Assembly (NCBI RefSeq): GCF_022919715.1
Contig: NZ_CP095042.1
Coordinates: forward strand, 4,092,001 to 4,156,000
Origin: Agromyces sp. H17E-10
GTDB lineage: Bacteria; Actinomycetota; Actinomycetes; Actinomycetales; Microbacteriaceae
Length of the DNA stretch: 64,000 nucleotides
Direction: 5' to 3'
Positions 1 through 7,652 of this stretch are shown piece after piece. A program made the position numbers and the translations under genes. The notes below the pieces were generated by a model, which had not been told where the DNA came from, did not search any database, and worked only from the letters and a program-made list of their open reading frames with translations. The first letter of the stretch is position 1. Each line of letters starts with the position of its first letter.

Positions 1-330
1 CGGGCTGAGCTCGATCCTCCCGCCCGGCAGCAGCCAATAATGCAGGCGCCGCGCTGATGCCCTCTTCTGCTCTATCGCCACGCGCCAGCACTTGGCGCCA
101 TCGGCGGGCACGACCGGGGGATCGCCGCCGCTAGGTCCGGTGCGAAGTTCGTGCAAGTCGAGGCTCTGCACTTCGTGCGCTCGCCCGATCAGTACGTACA
201 CCGCCGCCCGCATCGTCTTGTCGAGCTGCCCGTCGTCGAGGATCTGGAGCGAATCCGCAAACGCCGGTCTCAAGAGGTACCCGTCCCGCAATTGATACAC
301 GCTCTTCTCTCCGGCCATTACTCGGTGCAC
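1..330 (-). CDS. Hypothetical protein, C-terminus cut off by window edge
   Basis: Not recognised. The minus-strand frame is open from the TAG at 367-369 to the window edge and is strongly GC-biased at third positions, so it looks coding. GTG at 330 and ATG at 318 are possible starts; neither has a clear Shine-Dalgarno sequence. The visible ~110 residues are rich in Trp, Arg and His and predicted soluble. It lies in the same frame as the small gene just upstream (367-618), separated from it only by that TAG, so the two may be one gene broken by a nonsense change. It sits inside the probable integrated element bounded by the tRNA fragment at 983-1010. Confidence 0.5.
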   Translation of the reverse strand, partial: MHRVMAGEKSVYQLRDGYLLRPAFADSLQILDDGQLDKTMRAAVYVLIGRAHEVQSLDLHELRTGPSGGDPPVVPADGAKCWRVAIEQKRASARRLHYWLLPGGRIELSP

Positions 331-366
331 CCACGCGCGCCAGATCTCGTCGCGGATCCAGGACTC

Positions 367-618
367 CTAATCCGGCCAGAAATCTTGCCGACTCCGCGCA
401 GACTCGAGGGTCGCCGTGGGCTTTGCCTCACGCGCTTCGCGGGCCTCACGCGTCAGTCGAGCAACCATCTTCTGCGAGGAGCGGGCCAAGCGTGCCGAAC
501 TGCAGCAGACCTCCGCGGGCACCGCATCGGATGCAGAGGGGATTGCTGGAGGCGTCGTTGACCTCGTCTTTCCCGCGAGGCGGTACTCGCGCGCAGAGTA
601 GATCCGCCGCGTGATCAT
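367..618 (-). CDS. Small hypothetical basic protein (83 aa)
   Basis: Not recognised. The ATG at 618 is preceded by a strong Shine-Dalgarno sequence (GGAGG about 4 nt upstream), which supports a real start. The N-terminus is basic; residues 52-66 (ARLTREAREAREA) form a charged, probably helical segment. The stop (TAG, 367-369) is followed in the same frame by a further open stretch reaching the window edge, so this may be the N-terminal part of an interrupted gene. Base composition is lower in GC than the core chromosome to the right, in keeping with accessory DNA. Confidence 0.45.
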   Translation of the reverse strand: MITRRIYSAREYRLAGKTRSTTPPAIPSASDAVPAEVCCSSARLARSSQKMVARLTREAREAREAKPTATLESARSRQDFWPD

Positions 619-941
619 CTATCCTCCACTTTTCGATCCGAGACGCGTCCAGAACGCCCGAGACAGAACCGCGTCTTCTGTCTGTGTGGAAACACGACGT
701 ACAAGAAGTGCTTGATCAGGTCCAAATCAGTCGAGATGCGGCGAGGGCAATCGTGAGTACCGATAGTCACCCGCTGGGAGCCATCGGGCACGGGATCAAT
801 ACGGCTCGTCGGTGAGATCGAGTGGGGCCCTTTTGGGTCCGTTTTCAACCACAGGCACCTCCATGTAACGGCATCCATCGAACGCCCTCGGATCGCCCGC
901 TGGGTCATCCTGGCCGTACAATTGCTGGTATCCACAACCAA
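615..941 (-). CDS. Possible small hypothetical protein (108 aa), weak
   Basis: Not recognised. The only reasons to keep this frame are its position immediately upstream of the 83-aa gene and its ATGA overlap with that gene's start, an arrangement typical of translational coupling. Third-position GC is only moderate, the product has no recognisable motif, and no ribosome-binding site is clear at the ATG at 941. It could be a chance open frame in the lower-GC element. Confidence 0.22.
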   Translation of the reverse strand: MVVDTSNCTARMTQRAIRGRSMDAVTWRCLWLKTDPKGPHSISPTSRIDPVPDGSQRVTIGTHDCPRRISTDLDLIKHFLYVVFPHRQKTRFCLGRSGRVSDRKVEDR

Positions 942-982
942 ACAGGTGCGCTCACGCCGACGCGCAGCACTGTCAGGGGGTC

Positions 983-1010
983 AGGGGTTCGAGTCCCCTC
1001 AGATCCACCA
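983..1010 (+). other. tRNA 3'-end fragment: probable att site (attR) of an integrated element
   Basis: The sequence reads T-stem (AGGGG), T-loop (TTCGAGT), T-stem (CCCCT), acceptor 3' strand (CAGATCC), discriminator A and CCA, followed at once by an intrinsic terminator. A matching 5' acceptor strand (GGATCTG) and D-arm are missing from the ~75 nt upstream, so this is a 3' remnant and not a whole tRNA. Integrases commonly target tRNA 3' ends; the reconstituted whole gene normally stays at one end of the element and a copy of the 3' segment marks the other. The low-GC DNA to the left fits this. The isotype cannot be read because the anticodon is absent. Confidence 0.7.
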
Positions 1011-1014
1011 ACGA

Positions 1015-1041
1015 GCCCCGGTTCTCACAGAGGACCGGGGC
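1015..1041 (+). terminator. Intrinsic terminator after the tRNA fragment
   Basis: Inverted repeat GCCCCGGTTCTC - ACA - GAGGACCGGGGC (one G-T pair) followed by CTTTCTCGTTT. It is the natural terminator of the tRNA whose 3' end lies just upstream. Confidence 0.7.
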
Positions 1042-1045
1042 TTTC

Positions 1046-1374
1046 TCGTTTCGTGCGACCGTGTGATCGCGCGATCGCGACCTTCGTCCCCTGGGGCTTC
1101 GGAACGCTCGTGATGTGCGTGATGATGTTCGAGGTCATCGCCCGCATTCGGGGCAAGCGTGCCACGTTCGGCATCCCGACGATCGGCGGACGGTACATCG
1201 GCGATGTTCGCGACGATGGGACTGCGCACGAGGTCGACCTCGCCGGTCGACGCCGGCGCAGGGGTCGGCGCAAGCGCGCCCGGTTGAAACTGCGCCGGAT
1301 CCCACGTCGTCGGCGGAGTCGGTCGCCCACGAGCCGTTCCGCGTCGGGTCTATCCGAGCAGTGTCTGCGCGGGC
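1046..1374. other. Intergenic region without a convincing gene
   Basis: About 330 nt between the tRNA terminator and the next gene. Open frames exist on both strands, but none has a ribosome-binding site, a recognisable product or consistent codon bias. A near-perfect tandem duplication occupies 1346-1393 at the right end. It may be debris left by past integration events. Confidence 0.4.
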
Positions 1375-1393
1375 CTACCCGAGCAGTGTCTGC
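1346..1393. repeat. Two near-identical 23-nt copies spanning a stop codon
   Basis: Copy A (1346-1368) and copy B (1371-1393) differ at two positions and are offset by 25 nt. Copy B contains the last codons and stop (minus strand) of the hydrolase gene starting at 2157, so the duplication repeats the end of that gene just past its stop. The 25-nt period is not a multiple of three. Confidence 0.75.
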
Positions 1394-2157
1394 TCGATCC
1401 CGACGAGCCGCAGCGCCTCGAACCCGACGACGACCGTGCAGTAGAGCGTCAGCACCCCGCCCAACGTCTTCTCGCGCCAGGAGCCGGTGTCGCCGAGCAA
1501 CGGCAGTGCCACGAACCCGTTCGGCAGCCAGACGCGATTCACGACCGGCACCGAGCGTACGATCGACGGCGGCCGCGGCATCCACGGCCAGAGCAGGCCG
1601 GGCAGCCCGCCCGTGGTGAGCGCGTCACCCGCGAGATGGGCGACGAAGCCGACGGCGACGGCGACCGGGAACCACGCGAGCCCGCCGGGCACGACGCTGA
1701 CGAGTGCGAACGCGAGCGCGATGCCGGTGATCCAGGCGACGAGCCACGACCTGACGAATCCGCGCGCCTTGACGGCGAAGCACGTCAGGGCGGCGATGCC
1801 GGCGCCGACCCCGATCGCGACGGTTCCGGCGGCACCGACGTCGATCGTCGCGAACGTCAGTGCCCAGGCTGCGGCCGTGACGAGCAACGCCCCGAGCAGG
1901 GAGTGCGCCCCGTGCCGGTGGCCGCCCGAGATCGCCTCGACGGTGCGGGCGCCGAGGCGGCCGAGCACGGGCACCGACTGCGCGATCGTCGCGCTGTGGT
2001 GGTCGGCGTCGGGCAGGAGGGCCGCGCCCGCGCAGACGACCGAGCCGGCGATGACGGCCACGGGGTCGAGGGGGAGCACCCCGACCGTCAGGTAGGGCAC
2101 GGCACCGGTCACCGCGATCCAGGCGGCCGCGCCGCTGACCGCGTGATTCACGCCCAT
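1375..2157 (-). CDS. Membrane-bound metal-dependent hydrolase (YdjM/DUF457 type)
   Basis: 260 aa. Starting from the ATG at 2157 gives the family's characteristic N-terminus (MGVNHAVSG). Hydrophobic segments fill most of the protein. Candidate metal ligands are DADHH near residue 50, GHRHGAHS near residue 80 and HLAGD in the second half, the His/Asp pattern of the YdjM/LexA-binding family of putative inner-membrane hydrolases. The in-frame extension upstream of 2157 has the composition of non-coding shadow and was not used. It is divergent from the glutathione peroxidase gene. Substrate unknown; family assignment is firm, biochemical role is not. Confidence 0.8.
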   Translation of the reverse strand: MGVNHAVSGAAAWIAVTGAVPYLTVGVLPLDPVAVIAGSVVCAGAALLPDADHHSATIAQSVPVLGRLGARTVEAISGGHRHGAHSLLGALLVTAAAWALTFATIDVGAAGTVAIGVGAGIAALTCFAVKARGFVRSWLVAWITGIALAFALVSVVPGGLAWFPVAVAVGFVAHLAGDALTTGGLPGLLWPWMPRPPSIVRSVPVVNRVWLPNGFVALPLLGDTGSWREKTLGGVLTLYCTVVVGFEALRLVGIEQTLLG

Positions 2158-2278
2158 CACGGGCGACGACTCTCGGTGGCGTGGTCGACGGTCGTGGGGG
2201 AGCGGTGCATCGGGCGGATCCTTCCGGTAGGGCGATGCGATCGTAGCGGCAGCTGCCCACAGTGGCCGTGCGGCCGCG

Positions 2279-2284
2279 TAGGCT
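2279..2284 (+). promoter_or_regulatory. -10 box (TAGGCT), leaderless candidate
   Basis: TAGGCT lies 6 nt before the GTG at 2291, which has no Shine-Dalgarno sequence. Transcription would begin at or next to the start codon. Confidence 0.5.
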
Positions 2285-2290
2285 CGAGGG

Positions 2291-2788
2291 GTGGAGATCC
2301 GAGACATCCCCCTCATGACCATCGACGGCGAAGCCGCATCGCTCGCCGACCACGCCGACGAGGTCGTCATGGTGGTGAACGTCGCATCACGATGCGGCCT
2401 GACGCCGCAGTACGAGAAGCTCGAGGCGCTGCAACGCGAGTACGGCGACCGCGGTTTCACCGTGATCGGGTTCCCCTGCAACCAGTTCGCCGGCCAGGAG
2501 CCGGGCGACGCCTCCGACATCAAGCAGTTCTGCTCGATGACATACGGCGTGAGCTTCCCGCTCATGGAGAAGGCGAAGGTCAACGGGCGCAACCGGCACC
2601 CGCTCTACGAGGAGCTGACCAAGGTGCCCGACGCCCGAGGCAAGGCGGGCCGCGTCAAGTGGAACTTCGAGAAGTTCGTGATCCTGCCGAGCGGAGAGGT
2701 GCGCCGATTCCGGCCCACGACCGAGCCCGACGACCCCGAGATCGTCGCCACGATCGAGCGCGGCCTCGAGGGATTGCGCGCAGCCTGA
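2291..2788 (+). CDS. Glutathione peroxidase family protein (thiol peroxidase)
   Basis: 165 aa, GTG start. The catalytic cysteine is in VNVASRCGLTPQY near residue 35; Gln in GFPCNQF and Trp in VKWNFEKF complete the conserved Cys-Gln-Trp set of the GPx fold. The enzyme uses Cys, not selenocysteine, so it probably reduces hydroperoxides with thioredoxin as electron donor (known for bacterial Cys-GPx proteins), in the cytoplasm. Length is normal. The gene stands alone, divergent from the membrane hydrolase, and its start lies 6 nt after a TAGGCT box, suggesting a leaderless message. Confidence 0.93.
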   Translation: MEIRDIPLMTIDGEAASLADHADEVVMVVNVASRCGLTPQYEKLEALQREYGDRGFTVIGFPCNQFAGQEPGDASDIKQFCSMTYGVSFPLMEKAKVNGRNRHPLYEELTKVPDARGKAGRVKWNFEKFVILPSGEVRRFRPTTEPDDPEIVATIERGLEGLRAA

Positions 2789-2851
2789 GGCATCCATCGC
2801 CGCCCGGCGCGTTTCCTTGACCCTCCGACGGGGGCGGCCCACAATTGGGGG

Positions 2852-2877
2852 GTCGATCTGAACAGTCGATCTGAACA
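2852..2877. repeat. 13-bp direct tandem repeat (x2)
   Basis: GTCGATCTGAACA is present twice without a gap (2852-2864 and 2865-2877), just upstream of the small membrane-protein gene at 2894. It could be a regulator half-site pair or a replication-slippage product. Confidence 0.8.
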
Positions 2878-2893
2878 GGTGAGCGGAGTCCGA

Positions 2894-3394
2894 ATGTCCG
2901 ACGTGTACGCCCGACCGAGCCGCGACGACCAGCCGACGGTGCCCGATTTCGCTCCGGCCGCAGAGACCGACGACGCCGTGACGATTCCGCCGGCTCCGGT
3001 GCAGGACCAGCGCCCGTGGGGGCGCGATCTCCGCTTCATGCTCGTGGTGCTCGTCGCCGTCGTCGTGCTGTTCATCGCGTTCGTGTTCGTCGTGGCGTTC
3101 GGTCCGACGGCCGGTGCCGTCAGTGCCCTCGCGATCGTCGCGGCCCCGATCGCCACCATGGTCGCCGCCTACTACGGCATCTCGCTCGCGCTCCGTCAGG
3201 TGCGTGACGCCCGTGACGCCGCCGTGGCCGCTGACGCGCGGGCCCACGCCGCCGAGACGAGTGCTCGCGAGTCCGACGCCTGGGCCGCCCAGATGGAGTC
3301 GGGCCTCCGGGTGTCGGTCGCGAAGCTCCGCGCCGCAGGTGTCGACACGCGCGACGTCGAGCGCGCAGCCGGCACGCCCGACGAGTTCTTCTGA
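2894..3394 (+). CDS. Small two-helix membrane protein, unknown function
   Basis: 166 aa from the ATG at 2894, preceded by GCGGAG about 6 nt upstream; the GTG at 2879 is in frame but lacks a ribosome-binding site. After a polar N-terminus of ~40 residues come two hydrophobic helices (about 43-65 and 70-93) and then an Ala/Arg/Glu-rich helical tail. No enzyme motif is visible. It converges on the bkd genes with less than 20 nt between stops. I do not recognise the family; it resembles small membrane proteins found across Microbacteriaceae. Confidence 0.7.
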   Translation: MSDVYARPSRDDQPTVPDFAPAAETDDAVTIPPAPVQDQRPWGRDLRFMLVVLVAVVVLFIAFVFVVAFGPTAGAVSALAIVAAPIATMVAAYYGISLALRQVRDARDAAVAADARAHAAETSARESDAWAAQMESGLRVSVAKLRAAGVDTRDVERAAGTPDEFF

Positions 3395-3413
3395 TCGCTC
3401 GGCCGCCCGGGCC

Positions 3414-4895
3414 TCAGAGCTCCGCGAGCAGCGAGACCGGCTGCTCGATGCACCGCGCCACGAAGGTCAGGAAGGCGGCCGCCTCGGCGCCGTCGCACGC
3501 GCGGTGATCGAATGAGAGCGTCAGCTCGGTGACCGTGCGCACCGCGAGCGCGCCGTCGACGACCCACGGGCGCTCGACGAGTCGCCCGACGCCGAGCATC
3601 GCGACCTCGGGGTGGTTGATGATCGCCGCAGACCCGTCGACCCCGAGCGTGCCGTAGTTGTTGAGCGTGAACGTGCCGCCCGAGAGGGCGGCCGGCGCGA
3701 ACGCACCGGTCGCGGCGGCGTCGGTCTGGGCGCCGACGGCGTCTCGCAGCTGACGGAGGTTCATCGCCTCGGCGCCGTGCACGACGGGGACCATGAGTCC
3801 GCGGGGGGTCTGCGCCGCGAGGCCGAGGTTGACCGCATGGTGGAGCACGAGCTCTCCGCGCTCGGCGTCGAAGCTCGCGTTGAGGCGCGGGTGTCGGCGC
3901 AGGCCCGCGACGACGAATCGTGCGATGAGGGCCGTGGTGCCGAAGCGTTCGCCCGTGGCGTCCTGCAGCCGACGCCGGGCGTCGGCGAGCGCGGTCGCGT
4001 CGACGTCCATCCAGACCGTCGCCTCGGGGATCTCACGGCGCGACCGCGAGAAGTGGGCGGCGGCCGCGCGAGCGACGCGATCGAGCGGAATCCGCTCGTC
4101 ACCGGGGGGCGCAGGAGCCGGCTCGGCCGCGGCGGCCGCCGGTTGCGACGGGGATGCCGCGGCGCCGACGGGTTCCGTCGATGGCGTGGTTGATGCACCG
4201 CCCGCAGGAGCGGTGGCTGCTCGCAGGGAGGACTGCTCGCCGATGAAGGCCTCGACGTCGCGGCGCATGACGAGGTGGTCGGGACCGGTGCCCTCGAGTC
4301 GGCTCGCGTCGAAGCCGTGCTGTCGGGCGAGGCGTCGCACGATGGGGGAGACCACGGGCGATCGGCGAGTCGCGTCGAGCGTCATCGTCGCCGTCGCTGT
4401 CGCCGCTTCCGACGGGGCGTCGACGCCGCTGCGTCGACCGAACCGCGCGGGCGCGGACGCGGCGCGCTTCGTGACGCTCGACGTGCGGGTGCCGTAGCCG
4501 ATGAGCACGGCGCCGGACGCCTCGGTCGCCACCTCCGTCGGCGCGGCGATGCCCGGTTCGGCAGCGACCGGCCCAGTGCCTGGGCCGGGGGTGTCGGCAT
4601 CACGGTCGTCAGCGGTCGCGGTGGACGCGGGGCCAGCGGCATCCGCAGCGGGTGCGCCGTCTGCGGCGAGGGTCAGCAGCACGGCCCCGGCGTGCAGGGT
4701 CTCGCCGACGTCGCCGCCGAGCGATTCGACGACGCCGGCGAACGGCGTCGGCAGTTGCACGACCGACTTGGCCGACTCGAGCTCGACGACGGGCTGGTCG
4801 ATCGCGACCTCGTCGCCGGGAGCGACGAGCCACGCGACGATCTCGGCCTCGGTCAGGCCCTCGCCGAGGTCGGGCAGGATGAACTCGCGCGTCAT
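3414..4895 (-). CDS. bkdC: Branched-chain 2-oxoacid dehydrogenase E2 (dihydrolipoamide acyltransferase)
   Basis: 493 aa from the ATG at 4895. Domains: one lipoyl domain (1-78) with lipoate-acceptor Lys43 in ELESAKSVV; an Ala/Pro-rich linker; a peripheral E1/E3-binding domain (about 178-218); a second linker; and the catalytic acyltransferase domain (about 265-493) with active-site His464 and Asp468 in SFDHRACDG. It moves the acyl group from E1-bound TPP to CoA in the cytoplasmic complex. The ATG overlaps the E1beta stop (ATGA), so the two are co-translated. No E3 gene is present in this window; E3 is presumably shared. Branched-chain rather than pyruvate specificity is inferred from separate alpha/beta E1 genes and the Lrp neighbour. 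Confidence 0.9.
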   Translation of the reverse strand: MTREFILPDLGEGLTEAEIVAWLVAPGDEVAIDQPVVELESAKSVVQLPTPFAGVVESLGGDVGETLHAGAVLLTLAADGAPAADAAGPASTATADDRDADTPGPGTGPVAAEPGIAAPTEVATEASGAVLIGYGTRTSSVTKRAASAPARFGRRSGVDAPSEAATATATMTLDATRRSPVVSPIVRRLARQHGFDASRLEGTGPDHLVMRRDVEAFIGEQSSLRAATAPAGGASTTPSTEPVGAAASPSQPAAAAAEPAPAPPGDERIPLDRVARAAAAHFSRSRREIPEATVWMDVDATALADARRRLQDATGERFGTTALIARFVVAGLRRHPRLNASFDAERGELVLHHAVNLGLAAQTPRGLMVPVVHGAEAMNLRQLRDAVGAQTDAAATGAFAPAALSGGTFTLNNYGTLGVDGSAAIINHPEVAMLGVGRLVERPWVVDGALAVRTVTELTLSFDHRACDGAEAAAFLTFVARCIEQPVSLLAEL

Positions 4896-5911
4896 GCGTC
4901 CCACTCCCAAGTGTCGAGCGCGGCGAGCACGCGGTCGGCCGTCGGCAGGTGGTGCTCCTCGAGCTTCGGCGACGGGTACGGGATGTCGAAGCCCGCGATG
5001 CGCAGGACGGGCGCCGCGAGGTGGTGGAAGTTGCGCTCGGTGACCCGGGCCGCGACCTCGGCCCCGTAGCCGCCGAACTGCGCCGCCTCGTGGATGACGG
5101 CGGCGCGGGATGTCTTCCGCACCGAGGCGCCGACCGTCTCGTCGTCGAACGGGGAGAGGCTGCGAAGATCGACGACCTCGATCGAGAGGCCCTCGTCGAC
5201 CGCGGCCTCGGCGGCCTCGAGCGCGGTGCGCACGGTCGGTCCGTAGGCGAGCAGGGTCACGTCGGTGCCCTCGCGCACGACGACGGCCCGATCCATGGGC
5301 GTCGTCGTGACGGGCAGGGCGAGCGGCGCCTTCGCCCAGTAGCGGCTCTTCGGCTCCATGAACACGACCGGGTCGTCGCTCGCGATCGCCTCGCGCAGCA
5401 TGGAGTAGGCGTCGGCGGGGTTCGACGGCATCACCACCGTCAGGCCCGGGGTCGACGCCCAGTACGTTTCCGACGAGTCGGAGTGGTGCTCGACCCCGCC
5501 GATCGCACCGGCGCAGGGGATGCGCACCACCATCGGCAGCGTCACCCGGCCCTTCGTGCGATTGCGCATCTTCGCGACGTGCGACACCATCTGCTCGAAC
5601 GCCGGATAGCTGAACGCGTCGAACTGCATCTCGACGACCGGCCGCATGCCGTACATCGCCATGCCGACGGCCGTTCCGATGATGCCCGACTCGGCGAGCG
5701 GCGAGTCCCAGATGCGCTCGTCGCCGAACTCCGCCTGCAGGCCGTCGGTCACGCGGAACACGCCGCCGAGCGGGCCCACGTCCTCGCCGTAGACGACGAC
5801 GCGGTCGTCGGCGGCCATCGCGTCGCGCAGCGCGGCGTTGAGCGCGCCGGCCATCGTCAGCTGGGTCGGGGATGCCTCGGTGCGAGGCGCCTCGGTCGTC
5901 GTGGCGTTCAT
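4892..5911 (-). CDS. bkdB: Branched-chain 2-oxoacid dehydrogenase E1 beta subunit
   Basis: 339 aa from the ATG at 5911. It shows the transketolase pyrimidine-binding domain (VVYGEDVGPLGGVF near residue 40, the conserved GEDVG) followed by a transketolase C-terminal domain. With E1alpha it forms an alpha2-beta2 TPP enzyme that decarboxylates 2-oxoacids derived from valine, leucine and isoleucine. Its start overlaps the E1alpha stop (4 nt) and its stop overlaps the E2 start, a tight three-gene operon. Acetoin dehydrogenase and pyruvate dehydrogenase E1beta are close relatives, so substrate specificity is an inference. Confidence 0.9.
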   Translation of the reverse strand: MNATTTEAPRTEASPTQLTMAGALNAALRDAMAADDRVVVYGEDVGPLGGVFRVTDGLQAEFGDERIWDSPLAESGIIGTAVGMAMYGMRPVVEMQFDAFSYPAFEQMVSHVAKMRNRTKGRVTLPMVVRIPCAGAIGGVEHHSDSSETYWASTPGLTVVMPSNPADAYSMLREAIASDDPVVFMEPKSRYWAKAPLALPVTTTPMDRAVVVREGTDVTLLAYGPTVRTALEAAEAAVDEGLSIEVVDLRSLSPFDDETVGASVRKTSRAAVIHEAAQFGGYGAEVAARVTERNFHHLAAPVLRIAGFDIPYPSPKLEEHHLPTADRVLAALDTWEWDA

Positions 5912-7053
5912 CGGCCGCCCTCCGCCTGGTCGCGGGCGCCGGCGAGCTCGGCCGCGAGGTAGGCGCGCTGCTCGGCGAGTGCGGCACGAGGCCGCGAGTA
6001 GACGTGGTCGAAGAGCTCGAGCGGGTCGAGTTCGGCCTCGACCGTCATGACCTCGCGCGTCGCGGCGGCGAGTTCCTCGGCGGCGTCCGTGATCTCGGCG
6101 CGCACGGTCTCGGTGAGGACGCCCTCGGACACGAGGTACTTCTCGAGGCGCTCGATCGGGTCGCGCCGCTTCCAGTGCTCGACGTCGCGCGAGGAGCGGT
6201 AGCGGGTGGGGTCGTCGGAGTTGGTGTGCGACTCGATGCGGTAGGTGACGCCCTCGATGAGGGTCGGACCGCCGCCCGCCCGTGCCCGGTCGACCGCGGC
6301 CCTCGTCACCGCGTACATCGCGGCGACGTCGTTGCCGTCGACGTGGAAGCCCGGCATGCCGTAGCCGACGGCCTTGTCGGCGAGGGTCGTCGCGTGCGTC
6401 TGGCGCGCGAGCGGGGTGCTGATCGCGAACTGGTTGTTCTGCACGATGAAGACGGTCGGCGTCTGCCAGACGGCGGCGAAGTTGAAGGCCTCGTGGGCGT
6501 CGCCCTCGCTCGTGGCGCCGTCGCCGAGGTACGTGAGGGAGACGATGGGGTCGCGGCGGAGCCGCGCGGCGTGCGCGAGGCCGACCGCGTGCAGCGCCTG
6601 CGTCGCGAGCGGGGTCGCCTGGGCGGCCGTGCGGTAGGCGTGCTGGTCGTACCCGTTGTGCCAGTCGCCGCGGAACGACTGCAGGATCTCGCCGGGCGCG
6701 ATGCCCCGGGTGAGGAGCGCGATGCTGTCGCGGTAGGTCGGGAAGAGCCAATCGACCGGGTCGAGCGAGGCGACGGCGCCGATCTCGCAGGCCTCCTGAC
6801 CGTACGCCGACGGGTAGGTGGCGAGCCGCCCCTGCTTCGTGAGCGCGGTCACCTGCACGTCGAAGCGGCGGGCTACGACCATCTTGCGGTAGAGGTCGAG
6901 GAGGGTGTCGACGTCGGGCAGCGAGAAGCCGCCGGTCGACGCGCCGGTGACCGCATGCCCCGCGTTGTCGAGGAGGCGGAGGGGCTTCTCGGCGGGAAGG
7001 GTGCGCGTCGGGAGGTGCTCCACGTTGAGGCTCATGAGCCCATCGTGCGACAT
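5908..7053 (-). CDS. bkdA: Branched-chain 2-oxoacid dehydrogenase E1 alpha subunit
   Basis: About 381 aa. The thiamine-pyrophosphate motif is clear: GDG in YLGDGATSEG, followed some 27 residues later by NN in FIVQNNQF. TYRDS and the SHTNSDDPTRYR segment (the phosphorylation-loop region of eukaryotic homologues) are typical of E1alpha. Start is uncertain: in-frame ATGs lie at 7080, 7053 and 7035, none with a good Shine-Dalgarno sequence; 7053 or 7035 gives the usual N-terminal length. The gene opens the E1alpha-E1beta-E2 operon, 60-90 nt downstream of an Lrp/AsnC regulator on the same strand that probably controls it. Confidence 0.9.
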   Translation of the reverse strand: MSHDGLMSLNVEHLPTRTLPAEKPLRLLDNAGHAVTGASTGGFSLPDVDTLLDLYRKMVVARRFDVQVTALTKQGRLATYPSAYGQEACEIGAVASLDPVDWLFPTYRDSIALLTRGIAPGEILQSFRGDWHNGYDQHAYRTAAQATPLATQALHAVGLAHAARLRRDPIVSLTYLGDGATSEGDAHEAFNFAAVWQTPTVFIVQNNQFAISTPLARQTHATTLADKAVGYGMPGFHVDGNDVAAMYAVTRAAVDRARAGGGPTLIEGVTYRIESHTNSDDPTRYRSSRDVEHWKRRDPIERLEKYLVSEGVLTETVRAEITDAAEELAAATREVMTVEAELDPLELFDHVYSRPRAALAEQRAYLAAELAGARDQAEGGR

Positions 7054-7143
7054 GTTCGCCCGGCCCCGCGGGCGTGTCATCCATCCGTGAACGAACGGCC
7101 CGCGCCCGCCGGAATCCGTGCCATTCGTCCGCTCGGCGGGGAG

Positions 7144-7638
7144 TCAGCTGCGCCAGATGTCCAGGGTCTGCGCGGGCGGCTGCCCGTCGATCTCTTCGAG
7201 GATGAGGTGGCTGCGCGTCGAGACGACGCCGGGCATGTCGTGGATGTCGCGGAGGATCGCCTGGCTCAGCTGCTCATGGTCGGGCGCACTGACCGTGAGG
7301 ATGATGTCGATGTCGCCCGACACGGCCTGCACCTTCTCGACGAACGGCAGGGTGGCGAGCTTCGCGGCGATCTCCTCCCACGAGACTTCGCCGATGCGCA
7401 CCACGACGAGCGCCGAGATGTGCAGCCCGATCGAACGGCGGTCGATCTGTGCACCGAAGCCGGTGATCACGCCCCGCTGCTGCAGTTGCTGGAGTCGGTT
7501 GTGCGCCGCGGTTCGGGAGATGTGCACCCGGTCGGCGAGGGTGCGCACCGAGAGGCGACCGTCGCGGCTGAGTTCGGCCACGATGCGGCGGTCGATGCTG
7601 TCGAGCGCCTCGTTCTGATGCGGTGCCTGCGGGGTCAT
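7144..7638 (-). CDS. Lrp/AsnC family transcriptional regulator (putative bkd regulator)
   Basis: 164 aa; ATG at 7638 preceded by GAGGACGAGG. Residues ~12-62 form the AsnC-type helix-turn-helix (IDRRIVAELSRDGRLS ... ISRTAAHNRLQQLQQRG), and ~75-155 the RAM ligand-binding domain (VSGDIDIILTV). Such proteins assemble as multimers and sense amino acids or their oxoacids. It lies immediately upstream of the bkd genes on the same strand, an arrangement known from bkdR in Pseudomonas and from actinobacteria; control of bkd by branched-chain amino acids or oxoacids is therefore likely, but inferred from position. Confidence 0.87.
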   Translation of the reverse strand: MTPQAPHQNEALDSIDRRIVAELSRDGRLSVRTLADRVHISRTAAHNRLQQLQQRGVITGFGAQIDRRSIGLHISALVVVRIGEVSWEEIAAKLATLPFVEKVQAVSGDIDIILTVSAPDHEQLSQAILRDIHDMPGVVSTRSHLILEEIDGQPPAQTLDIWRS

Positions 7639-7652
7639 CCTCGTCCTCTGCC

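Noticed and set aside
935..1010. Complete tRNA gene
   Set aside because: No 5' acceptor strand pairing with CAGATCC, no D-arm and no anticodon arm could be found upstream.
822..1619. 265-codon plus-strand frame crossing the tRNA fragment
   Set aside because: It runs through the tRNA remnant, its terminator and the antisense of the membrane hydrolase gene; the second half is nearly all Arg, Ala and Ser.
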